From Clostridia bacterium (GTDB lineage: Bacteria > Bacillota > Clostridia > Christensenellales > Aristaeellaceae): a DNA stretch of 50,058 nucleotides. Each line of letters opens with the position of its first letter. The first letter of the stretch is position 1. A program made the translations under genes and the position numbers. The notes under the pieces are model-generated. The model saw only the letters and a list, made by a program, of their open reading frames with translations, ran no database searches and was not told where the DNA came from. The stretch lies in contig JAFZPV010000051.1 in the NCBI GenBank assembly GCA_017552535.1, positions 1 to 50,058 on the forward strand. Reading direction: 5' to 3'. Below are positions 33,723 through 42,400 of the stretch, piece by piece.

Positions 33723-34312
33723 ACCCGGAGGGACGCCCGCCGGCTCCGGACCGGCATATCCCCCGCCGGGTACTGAGACAGCGGTACTGGGAATTTAACG
33801 GCCAGTTTGTGGGCACACACGCTCTGGCAGCTGTTATCCTTCTGGCGCTTGCGGTGTACTCAGCTTTCAGCGGTATGGCACCGTCCGTTATATGGCTGCT
33901 GGCCGGGCTTATACTTCTCGTGCTGGCTTCGCCGTTTGACCGTTTCAGGCGCATTGCGTTCAAGAGCCTCGGGGACTTACTGAAACAGCAGTACGCATTT
34001 GGTGAGATCACGCTGGATTCCATTCAGCAAATCGTCTACTCAAGCCGCGGGGGCCGCGGCGATTCCAGGATGCGCCTGATGCTGAACGACGCTCGCGGGG
34101 ATTCCTATATCTGCTGCCTGGACCGCGGGACCCGCTTTGATTATCCCAGCCTTCACAAAGGCACCCGACTCCGGGTGGCGTATATGGCAAAAAGCCGCCT
34201 TGTGATCTGCCTGTCGGCGGCAGATCCCCATCCGGAGAAGGTCAAGGATCAGTATCAGCTCACCCTTCTGGCGCCGCTGCTCGATCATTACCGGGGTTCT
34301 CAGCCGGTCTGA
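33719..34312 (+). CDS. Two-helix membrane protein of unknown function
   Basis: 197 residues. Basic, Pro/Arg-rich first 25 residues, then two hydrophobic helices (about 33-51 and 56-71). A soluble C-terminal domain of about 115 residues follows with strands such as FGEITLDSIQQIVYSSRG and GTRLRVAYMAKSRLVIC. The layout (two helices plus beta-rich cytosolic domain) recalls YcxB-like or PH-like membrane proteins, but I do not recognise a family firmly. The ATG overlaps the nfnA stop by 4 bases (ATGA), so it is translated with nfnA. Confidence 0.6.
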   Translation: MNPEGRPPAPDRHIPRRVLRQRYWEFNGQFVGTHALAAVILLALAVYSAFSGMAPSVIWLLAGLILLVLASPFDRFRRIAFKSLGDLLKQQYAFGEITLDSIQQIVYSSRGGRGDSRMRLMLNDARGDSYICCLDRGTRFDYPSLHKGTRLRVAYMAKSRLVICLSAADPHPEKVKDQYQLTLLAPLLDHYRGSQPV

Positions 34313-34346
34313 CCGCCAAACACACGCAGAAGACAGAATATGACGC

Positions 34347-34380
34347 TTGCCTTTTCCCGGCATATAGTATATACTATATG
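34347..34380 (+). promoter_or_regulatory. vapBC promoter with embedded palindromic operator
   Basis: TTGCCT (34347-34352), 17 bp, TATACT (34370-34375). The -10 lies inside a perfect 20-bp palindrome, CATATAGTATATACTATATG (34361-34380), 25 bases before the antitoxin gene. Binding of the VapBC complex there would block RNA polymerase. Confidence 0.8.
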
Positions 34381-34405
34381 TATATACACAAGAGGAGGGA
34401 GAAGC

Positions 34406-34642
34406 ATGGTAACCGCAAAAGTATTTCAAAGCGGAAACAGCCAGGCCGTCCGCATCCCGAACGAATACCGAACCGAGCAGAAAGAGTTCATCGTACGCAA
34501 GGTCGGGGAATGCCTGTTTTTGCTCCCTGCCGGCGATCCGTGGCAGCTGCTGCGCCAAAGCCTGGGACTGGCGGCTGACGAGCCGGAGATCGTGCGCGAG
34601 CAGCCGGATACAGCGGACTTGCCGCAGCGGGAGGACTTTTGA
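34406..34642 (+). CDS. vapB: VapB-type antitoxin, AbrB/MazE-like fold
   Basis: 78 residues. The N-terminal swapped-hairpin domain reads AKVFQSGNSQAVRIPNEYR, the standard SpoVT/AbrB (VapB/MazE) signature. The acidic, disordered C-terminal half would wrap the toxin. AGGAGGG precedes ATG 34406. Its stop TGA overlaps the toxin ATG (TGATG), tying antitoxin and toxin synthesis. Confidence 0.9.
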   Translation: MVTAKVFQSGNSQAVRIPNEYRTEQKEFIVRKVGECLFLLPAGDPWQLLRQSLGLAADEPEIVREQPDTADLPQREDF

Positions 34643-35040
34643 TGTATCTGCTGGATACGAACATCTGCATTTACGCGATGAAAGGAAAGTATCCGCATAT
34701 CGCGGAAATGCTGCTCCGCATCCATCCGGATGAGATCAAGGTCTCCTCGGTCACGGTGATGGAGCTGACGTACGGCGCAGCAAAAAGCCAGTGGAGCGAA
34801 AGGTCCGCTCAGGCTATGCAGATGTTCCTTGCGTCCTTCGACATCCTGCCCTTTACCGAACGGGACGCGACGGTATGCAGCCTTCTGCGCGCAAAGCTTG
34901 CCGCTTGCGGCAGTACCATCGGCGCATATGATCTCATGATCGCATCGCAGGGGATCGCGCGCGGCCTGACCGTGGTCACCCACAACACAGGAGAATTTCA
35001 GCGCGTACCCGGCATCCGGCTGGAAGACTGGGCCGTATAA
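34642..35040 (+). CDS. vapC: VapC-type PIN-domain ribonuclease toxin
   Basis: 132 residues. The acidic PIN active site is visible: LLDTN (D5), the E of VMELTYGA (near 40), AYDLMIAS (D near 96), and THNTGEF near 115, where many members have TNNxxEF. VapC toxins cut tRNAs or rRNA and are held inactive by VapB. The closest group is the VapC of the vagC/vagD-like type. It lies between the two nfn genes and is transcribed in the same direction, so leaky read-through into nfnB is possible. Confidence 0.9.
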   Translation: MYLLDTNICIYAMKGKYPHIAEMLLRIHPDEIKVSSVTVMELTYGAAKSQWSERSAQAMQMFLASFDILPFTERDATVCSLLRAKLAACGSTIGAYDLMIASQGIARGLTVVTHNTGEFQRVPGIRLEDWAV

Positions 35041-35130
35041 GCCAGGCGGGGCAGACATTCCGACGGAAAAACCGCATCCTGTAAAAGTAGTTTTTCGCTT
35101 CGTCCAACACAACAGATAGGAGATTGCCTT

Positions 35131-36543
35131 ATGCCACTCGATCCCAAAAAGCACGCAATGCCCGTGCAGGACGCCGCTGTGCGCGCCCATAATTTCGACG
35201 AGGTCGCGCTGGGCTATACGCCCGAGATCGCCTTCGCGGAGGCGGCGCGCTGCCTGAACTGCAAAAACGCGCCCTGCGTGCAGGGCTGCCCCGTGAACAT
35301 CGACATACCCGGCTTTATTGCCAAACTCAAAAACCGGGACGCGGAAGGCGCGTATCAGGTGATCAGCGCGTCCTCCTCGCTGCCCGCGGTGTGCGGCCGC
35401 GTGTGCCCGCAGGAGACCCAGTGCGAAAGCAAGTGCACCATGGGCATCAGGTTCGAGCCCGTGGGCATCGGCCGCCTGGAACGCTTCGCGGCGGACACCC
35501 ACAACGCCGCGGCAGGCAAAGCCGTTCAGAAGCCCGCACCCAACGGTCATAAGGTAGCCGTGGTGGGCTCCGGTCCCAGCTCCCTCACCTGCGCGGGCAA
35601 TCTGGCCAGAAAGGGCTACACCGTAACGGTGTTCGAGGCGCTGCACACGGCGGGCGGCGTGCTGGTGTACGGCATACCGGAATTCCGCCTGCCCAAGCGC
35701 ATCGTGGCGCAGGAAGTGGAAGGGCTGAAAGCGCTGGGCGTGGACATTCAGGTGAACGCGGTGATCGGCAAGACCCTTACCGTGGACGAGCTGTTTGAAA
35801 AGGGCTACGAGGCCGTGTACATCGGCTCCGGCGCGGGCCTGCCCAACTTTATGAACATTCCCGGCGAAGCCCTGAAGGGCGTATACTCCGCCAACGAATT
35901 CCTCACCCGCTCCAACCTGATGAAGGCCTACAGAAGCGAGCCCGTGACGCCCATCATGAAGGGCGGCCGCGTGGCTGTGGTGGGCGGCGGAAACGTGGCC
36001 ATGGACGCCGCCAGGACCGCGCTGCGCCTGGGAGCGGAAAAGGTGTACATCGTGTACCGCCGCTCCATGGAGGAGCTGCCCGCCCGCCGCGAGGAAGTGG
36101 AGCACGCCATAGAGGAAGGCATCGACTTCCGCCTGCTCAACAACCCCGTGGAGATCCTGGGCTATCAGAATCCTGACGACCCCAGAGACCCCAGAAACGG
36201 CTTTGTGACGGGCATGAAGTGCATCCGCATGGAGCTGGGCGAGCCGGACGCCAAGGGCCGCCGCCGGCCCATCCCCGTGCCGGGCAGCGAGTTCGAGCTG
36301 GACGTGGATACGGTGATCATGGCCATCGGCACCTCCCCCAACCCCCTCATCAAGAACACCACTGAGGGCCTTGAGGTCAACAGCCACGGCGGCATCATCA
36401 TAGACGACAGCGCCATGACCACCCGTGAAAACGTGTACGCGGGCGGCGACGCGGTGACGGGCGCGGCCACGGTGATCTCCGCCATGGGCGCGGGCAAGAA
36501 GGCCGCCCAGGCCATCGATCAGAAGCTCTCGGCAAAAAGCTGA
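35131..36543 (+). CDS. nfnB: NfnB/GltA-type NADPH-binding FAD and [4Fe-4S] subunit
   Basis: 470 residues, often called NADPH-dependent glutamate synthase small subunit. Cluster ligands lie in CLNCKNAPCVQGCPVNIDIP (C41, C44, C49, C53) and VCGRVCPQETQCESKC. FAD site VAVVGSGPSSLTCAG, NADPH site VAVVGGGNVAMDAAR, FAD C-terminal site VYAGGDAVTGAATV. No large glutamate synthase subunit is present and nfnA lies upstream, so electron bifurcation is the better role. ATAGGAGAT precedes the ATG; a strong terminator follows. Confidence 0.9.
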   Translation: MPLDPKKHAMPVQDAAVRAHNFDEVALGYTPEIAFAEAARCLNCKNAPCVQGCPVNIDIPGFIAKLKNRDAEGAYQVISASSSLPAVCGRVCPQETQCESKCTMGIRFEPVGIGRLERFAADTHNAAAGKAVQKPAPNGHKVAVVGSGPSSLTCAGNLARKGYTVTVFEALHTAGGVLVYGIPEFRLPKRIVAQEVEGLKALGVDIQVNAVIGKTLTVDELFEKGYEAVYIGSGAGLPNFMNIPGEALKGVYSANEFLTRSNLMKAYRSEPVTPIMKGGRVAVVGGGNVAMDAARTALRLGAEKVYIVYRRSMEELPARREEVEHAIEEGIDFRLLNNPVEILGYQNPDDPRDPRNGFVTGMKCIRMELGEPDAKGRRRPIPVPGSEFELDVDTVIMAIGTSPNPLIKNTTEGLEVNSHGGIIIDDSAMTTRENVYAGGDAVTGAATVISAMGAGKKAAQAIDQKLSAKS

Positions 36544-36556
36544 TTACCAATACGGC

Positions 36557-36599
36557 AGCGGACGGCGCTTCCTCCCGGAAAAGCGCCGTCCGCTGTTTT
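36557..36599 (+). terminator. Terminator after nfnB
   Basis: AGCGGACGGCGCTT and AAGCGCCGTCCGCT form a perfect 14-bp stem with a 10-base loop, followed by GTTTTT. Confidence 0.9.
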
Positions 36600-36637
36600 T
36601 GTGTTCTGTTTTAATCGCAAATCTGCAGCCGGTCCGG

Positions 36638-38527
36638 TCAGCGGCCGAAGTACGCGGCCAGGCCGTCCACCATGCCCTGCGCCAGAAGCCACTGGTAGGA
36701 TTCGTCACTCAAAAGCAGGTCTTCTTCGCGGTTGGTGAGAAAGCCCATCTCCACCAGCGCCGCCGGCGTGAACGACCAGTTGAGGCTCATGTACTGATTG
36801 TTGATGTGTACGCCCTTGTCCACGGCGCCGGTGGCGGCCAGCATGCCGCTCAGGAGCGATTCTGCCAGAAGCTTGCTTTCGTCCACGTATTCGCCGGTGG
36901 AGCGGTAATAGGAGCTCATGCCCTTCACGCTGGCGCCGCCGCCGTTGGCGTGCACCTGGATGGCGGCGTCCACGCCCGCCCGGTTCAGGATATCGGCGCG
37001 GTCGATATTGTTGATGGATACGTCGTTCGAAGTGCGCGTCATCACCACCGTGGCCCCGGCCTGCTCCAGAAGCTGCCTGAGCTTCAGGCTCACCTCAAGG
37101 TTCACTTCGCATTCGTCCTTATGGGTCACTACGCCCGTCGCGCCGCCCTGGCAGCCCGGCTTCATGGTGGAGGAACCCGGCGCAATGGGATACTGCGTCA
37201 GGATCTGCACCTTCTGATGGCCGGGATTGATGCCGATCACTGTGCCCGCCAGACGTCCGGCGCCTTCGTTCGTCACGATCACGATACAGGTATCCGTGAC
37301 GCTGGGCAGAGCGTTGCTCACGAGAGTGACCGTCGTGCGGCCCGCTTTATGGGCCGTCACCACGCCATTAGCATCCACCGTTGCCACGCTTTCGTCGCTG
37401 CTGATGAACGACGCCGTTTTGTTCTGCGCCTGGTCGGGGGCGATGGTCCAGCCAAGAGGCGCTCTTTCCCCCACCGTAAGGCTCACGTACGGCGCGTTTG
37501 CCGTGAGCCGGGTGGGCTTGGTCTCTTTTACCGTGACCCGGCAGGCTGCGGTTTTGCCGCTGGCCGTATACGCCGTGACTACGGCGCTTCCGCCCGAACG
37601 CGCGTATACGCGGCCTTCCCGGTCCACCCCGGCCACCGTCTCGTCCGAGCTGGTCCACCTTACCGGCATGGGGTTCGCGCCCGCAGGCTTCACGGAGGCG
37701 GTGAGTACCGCTTCCTCATAGATCGTTACGGTGAGCGAGGAAGGCAGGCTGAGGGACGTCGCCGGCTCGTATACGCGCACCTCCGCCGCCTGGCAGATGC
37801 TTTTGTCTCCTTCGAACACGCGGGCGGTCACAGCGGTCTGCCCGCGCGTAAGCCCCGTCAGGTTCAGGCCGTCTGCGCTCAAAACGTCAGAAGCGTACTC
37901 CCCGATCTCCACGCGGCGCGTCTCTTCGCTTTTTAAGAGCGGGAGCGTCTGCCCGACGTCCAGCACGATGGGATCGCCCAAAAACTGAATGGGCGCAAAC
38001 ACCCGGACCTGCCCGGGATAAAACGCCTCCTGCGCGTCAAAACCGTTTTCGGCGCGCACGCGCACGTCGTACAGGCCTGCGTCCGGCGCAAAAGCGAGGC
38101 TTTCGCTGCCCTCCGCCACGGCCTGTCCGTTCTTTTCCAGGCGGATGCTCAGGTTTACTCCGCCCGCTTCGCTCCGGGCGCTTGCCTCAAAGTGGACCGT
38201 ATCGCCCTGAAGCACCGCTTCTTCACAGTCAAGACGGATGTCCGTGATGTCCACGGGCACGAAGCGCTTGCCCGCGCTTTGGGCGTATGCCTGGCCCGCG
38301 GTGTTCAAAAAACCGTATACGGTGCTTACGTTTTCGCCGAAGGCGTCGGGCGCGAGATATCCCACGGAGCGGGGCACGAAGACGCTGTCCCACCGGGCAT
38401 CGGCAAAGGCTTCGCCTTCGATGGTGCGGATATTGGCGGGCACGTCAAAGCGCTCCCCCGGCGCAATGGCCGAAAGGAGCAGGCAGACGATGAACAGCGC
38501 ACTCAGTATCCGTTTCACGGGCTCCAT
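36638..38527 (-). CDS. Secreted N-acetylmuramoyl-L-alanine amidase with Big_2-like domains
   Basis: 629 residues. Signal peptide about 1-22. A short BspA-like leucine-rich piece (IRTIEGEAFADARWDSVFVP, ~33-60) is followed by Ig-like domains, including two Big_2 modules (about 255-335 and 338-420) with WTSSDETVAGVDREGRV- and SSDESVATVDANGVVTAHK-type cores. The Amidase_3 domain (about 430-629) carries the zinc and catalytic residues INPGHQ, ECEVNLEVS, QVHANGG and VEMGFLTNREED. It cuts the MurNAc-L-Ala bond of peptidoglycan. It has its own promoter inside the end of the upstream transferase gene. Confidence 0.9.
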   Translation of the reverse strand: MEPVKRILSALFIVCLLLSAIAPGERFDVPANIRTIEGEAFADARWDSVFVPRSVGYLAPDAFGENVSTVYGFLNTAGQAYAQSAGKRFVPVDITDIRLDCEEAVLQGDTVHFEASARSEAGGVNLSIRLEKNGQAVAEGSESLAFAPDAGLYDVRVRAENGFDAQEAFYPGQVRVFAPIQFLGDPIVLDVGQTLPLLKSEETRRVEIGEYASDVLSADGLNLTGLTRGQTAVTARVFEGDKSICQAAEVRVYEPATSLSLPSSLTVTIYEEAVLTASVKPAGANPMPVRWTSSDETVAGVDREGRVYARSGGSAVVTAYTASGKTAACRVTVKETKPTRLTANAPYVSLTVGERAPLGWTIAPDQAQNKTASFISSDESVATVDANGVVTAHKAGRTTVTLVSNALPSVTDTCIVIVTNEGAGRLAGTVIGINPGHQKVQILTQYPIAPGSSTMKPGCQGGATGVVTHKDECEVNLEVSLKLRQLLEQAGATVVMTRTSNDVSINNIDRADILNRAGVDAAIQVHANGGGASVKGMSSYYRSTGEYVDESKLLAESLLSGMLAATGAVDKGVHINNQYMSLNWSFTPAALVEMGFLTNREEDLLLSDESYQWLLAQGMVDGLAAYFGR

Positions 38528-38539
38528 ACCACCCCTATT

Positions 38540-39241
38540 TTATATGGTTATATTATAGCACTCTTTTAGGATGTTTGCAAGCGCGGGGACTGAGAAGGCG
38601 GCGGTTTGCCGCATCTTAGCCGTCCTTTTGGCGCACAGGGCAATGCGGCAGTCCAGAAAAGCGAACTCATACAGGTCGAACGCGCCCTTTTCCGGGCCGG
38701 AAAGCAGCGCGGGGCCATCCGGGCCCAACACCAGCCTCACTTCCCGCATCGGAAAAGCCAGGCCCGTTCCCGCGCATTTGAGCACGCTCTCCTTGAGCGT
38801 CCACAGGCGGCACAGGCCGGTATCGTCCTGTTCGCCGCCGAAAAGCCGGATCTCCTCCGGCGAAAAGCACCTTCGGGCCAGAGCAGGCGTCACGCGCCCG
38901 ATCCTTTCCGCGTCGCAGCCCACGGGCGCGGGCGAAACGGCGCACAGGGCGGCGCAGCCCGCATGGGAAAGGTTAAACTCCAGGTCCGTCCGGGAAAGGC
39001 AGACGGGCTTGCCCTTTTCGTTTGTGCCGAAGCGCTCGCGGGCTATATCGATGTCCTCCTGCTTCAGCGCCCAGGCCAGGAGCAGATGCGCTCCCAGGCT
39101 TCGCCGCCTGTCCTCCGCCATCTGCAGGGCGCCGATCTTTTCCCGCCGGGCGGGCAGGGCGCAGGAAAGCGCCCGGGCAAAGACCGCTTCGTCCTGAAGC
39201 ACCCTTACATCAAGCGCGTACAGCCTGATACCGCCTGTCAC
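38540..39241 (-). CDS. 4'-phosphopantetheinyl transferase (Sfp/AcpT type)
   Basis: 233 residues from GTG 39241 (GGGGGGCGGCG upstream). Transfers phosphopantetheine from CoA to carrier proteins. Motifs: FNLSHAGCAALCAVS, VGCDAERIG (the Mg-binding Asp and Glu), and LWTLKESVLKCAGTGL (W..KE.). No polyketide, peptide-synthetase or acyl carrier gene is nearby, so it may serve fatty-acid ACP or a distant cluster. Stop lies 12 bases before the amidase start. Confidence 0.85.
   Translation of the reverse strand: MTGGIRLYALDVRVLQDEAVFARALSCALPARREKIGALQMAEDRRRSLGAHLLLAWALKQEDIDIARERFGTNEKGKPVCLSRTDLEFNLSHAGCAALCAVSPAPVGCDAERIGRVTPALARRCFSPEEIRLFGGEQDDTGLCRLWTLKESVLKCAGTGLAFPMREVRLVLGPDGPALLSGPEKGAFDLYEFAFLDCRIALCAKRTAKMRQTAAFSVPALANILKECYNITI
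38552..38580 (-). promoter_or_regulatory. Promoter of the amidase gene
   Basis: Minus-strand TTGCAA (38575-38580), 17 bp, TATAAT (38552-38557), lying within the last codons of the phosphopantetheinyl transferase gene. Confidence 0.75.
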
Positions 39242-39277
39242 GTCCGCCGCCCCCCTTTCGTCCCGTGTAACGTGCGT

Positions 39278-39306
39278 ATTGTACCATGCCCGGCCGCGCT
39301 TGTCCA
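39278..39306 (-). promoter_or_regulatory. Promoter of the phosphopantetheinyl transferase gene
   Basis: Minus-strand TGGACA (39301-39306), 17 bp, TACAAT (39278-39283), about 35 bases before GTG 39241. Confidence 0.65.
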
Positions 39307-39344
39307 CTTTGCGCGGGAATAAACGCAAAATCAACAGCGGCGTA

Positions 39345-39373
39345 TTGAACTTGCGGCGGTTTTTTGGTATACT
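39345..39373 (+). promoter_or_regulatory. Promoter of the M16C peptidase gene
   Basis: TTGAAC (39345-39350), 17 bp, TATACT (39368-39373), divergent from the transferase promoter and 35 bases before ATG 39409. Confidence 0.75.
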
Positions 39374-39408
39374 GGCAGTAATTTTTTGATAGGAGAGTGA
39401 CCTGTTTC

Positions 39409-42400
39409 ATGAAACGTTTGCTGTCCCTTTTCCTTTCGCTCGTGCTGGCGCTCGGCCTTCTGGGCGCGGCCCCGGCGGAAGAAGCCTCCTCTGCGAACGG
39501 CTTCACCCTCACGGACGAACGCCGCTTCGAACTGGTTGGCGCGGATATCGAGCTGTATCAGCACGATAAGACCGGCGCGCTGGTGATGTTCATCCTCAAC
39601 GACGACACCAACCGCGCCTTCGAGATCACCTTCCGCACCCCCTGCGAGACCAGCAAGGGCATCGCCCACGTGCTGGAGCACTCGGTGCTGGACGGCTCGG
39701 CCAAGTATCCGTCCAAGAGCCTGTTCTTCAACCTCAGCTATCAGACCTACAACACCTATATGAACGCCTCCACCTATAATTTTATGACCACATACCCGGT
39801 GGCGTCCCTGAGTGAAGACCAGCTGCTCAAATACGCGGATTTCTACACCGACAGCGTGTTCAACCCCCTGATCATCGAGGATGAGAGCATTTTCCGCGAG
39901 GAAGCCTGGCGCTACACCCTGAGCGACGCCGAAGGCGAACTGGGCGTGGCGGGCACCGTATACAGCGAGATGCAGGGCGCGTACACCATCAACCGCGCCG
40001 CCTCCCTGGCTTTTGACCAGACCCTCTTCCCCGGCTCCACCTCCGGACGTGATTCCGGCGGCATTCCCGAAGTGATCTACACCATGACCTGGGACGACCT
40101 GAAAGAGTTCCACGGCAAGTACTATCATCCCTCCAACTCCCTCACCTGCATCTACGGCAAGATCGAGCAGAAGGACGCCTTCCTCGCCCTGCTGGACGGT
40201 TTCTTCTCCGCTTATGAAGCGCGGGAGTACAACATCACGGACTTCGAATATGTTCCCGTTGACGGACCTCAGGAAGCCGCCATCGAGTACGGCCTGGCCG
40301 CCGGCAGCGACACGGCAAACGGCGCGGTGATCTATTACGGCTTCGCCGTGGACTGCGATAAGCAGACCCTGGAAAAGCTGGATTATTTCACCACCCTGTT
40401 CAGCGACGATTCCTCCGTGTTCCAGCAGAACCTGAAAGAGCAGCTGCCTTCCGCCACCGGCGCCTGCTACATCGACCTCACCACGCCGGAACTGTGCGTG
40501 TACTTCTACGCCACGGGCGTGAACCCGGAAGACGCCCAGACCTTCAAGGCCATCGTGGACGATTCCATCGCCGACGCGGCTGAAAACGGCTTTGATCCCG
40601 ACGCGGTGGACGCCATCGCCGCCGGCAACAAGCTGAGCATCATGCTGGCCTCCGAATCCAGCTCCACCGGCGTCGACCTGATCCCCAGCATCGCCTATTA
40701 CTGGGCGGCGCAGGACGATCTGTACGGCTACATGGACTACATCGACAACCTGGACAACTTTGAGCTGTTCGCCAAGGACGGCGCCATCCAGGCCGCGGTG
40801 AAAGACTATGTGGCAGGCAACGAGCGCAGCGCCCTGCTGGTGGCAGCCCCCGTGGCCGGCCTGCTGGACGAAAACAACGCCGCCTTTGCCGCGATGCTGG
40901 CCGAAGTGAAAGCCGGCATGACCGAAGAGGAGATCGCCGCGATCGTCGATATGACCAATGCTTCCGACGAAGCGGACGACGCCACCGAGCTGGTGCGCGC
41001 CCTCACCGCTGTGGAAGTCAGCAGCCTGCCCGAGGAAAAGCGCATCTACGACATCGCGGACGAGACCGATGAAAACGGTATCCGCTTCGTCACCGTGGAC
41101 GCCAACACCGACGGCGTGGGCGAGACCGCGCTGCTGCTTGACGCTTCCGGCCTCGGTCAGGAGCAGATCCACTTCTTCAAGCTGTTCGTAGACATGCTGG
41201 GCGACCTGGAGACCGAGCGTCACACGCCGCAGCAGCTGGCTTCCCTCACCAACCGCTACCTGTACAACGGCGTGATCCGCGTGAGCGCCATGGGCGACGC
41301 GGAAAGCTGCCGGCCCTACGTGCGCTGCACCTTCACCGCCCTGGACGAGGACATCCAGCCCGGCTACGATCTGGTGTACGAGCTGCTGTTCGAGACCAAG
41401 CTGGACGACGCGGACGAGATCCTCAAACGCGTATCCAACATCAAAAACAGCCTCAAAAAGACCCTGATCAGCAGCAGTTATTCCGTGATGCTCTACCGCG
41501 CCATGAGCGCTGTTGACGCCACCACCGCCTACTTCAACTACGCCACCTACCTTGACTATTACGACTTCCTGTGCGCGGCGGAAGAAGCCCTCGCCACCGA
41601 TCCCGAAAGCGTGCTCGCCCAGCTCAAGGCCGTGCAGGAATACTTCTTCAACCGCACCGGCACCGTTGCCGGCTTTGTGGGCAACGAGGAAAGCGCCCAG
41701 GTCAACCGCGCCGCGGCGACGGACTTCCTGATGAAGCTGGACGAGAAGCCCATCGAAAAAGCGGAGTACGATTTCGGCACGCGTCCCGCCAGCGAAGCGC
41801 TGATCGTGGACGGCAACGTGAACTACAACCTGCTGTTCGCCGGCTGGGACGCGCTGGGCCTGGAAGGCTATGACGGCGCCATGGACGCCGTTACGGCTTA
41901 CGTCAGCGACGTGTACCTCTATCCCCTGCTGCGCGACCAGTACGGCGCCTACGGCGTGATCCACTACGCCAGCGACAGCGGCGTGTACGTCATTTCCTAC
42001 CGCGACCCCAACCTCACCGAGACCTTCCAGGTATACGCCTCCCTGCCTGAGCTGATCGCCCAGGACGATCCCGATCAGGAGACGCTGAACGGCTATATCC
42101 AGTCTGCCTACTCCAGCTACGCCCTGTCCAACGGCGAGCTCGCCGACGGCTTCAGCGCGCTGCTTTCCTTCATCGACGGCGACGCCCAGGAAGACGCCAT
42201 CACCGCCATGCAGCAGCTCAAGAGCATCACGCCCGAGACCTTCAAGGGCTACGCCGCGCTGTATGAGAAGCTGATCGCCAACGGCGCCGTGGGCACCGCC
42301 GGCTCTGCCGCCGCCATCGGCCAGAACGCCGATATGTTTGAGAACATCCTCAATCCCTTCGGCGTGAAGGATGCCTCCGAGGTGGGCTTTGCCGACCTGA

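Noticed and set aside
35131-36543. Small subunit of glutamate synthase
   Set aside because: The sequence alone allows it, but the large subunit is missing and an NfnA partner lies upstream, so NfnB is the better call.
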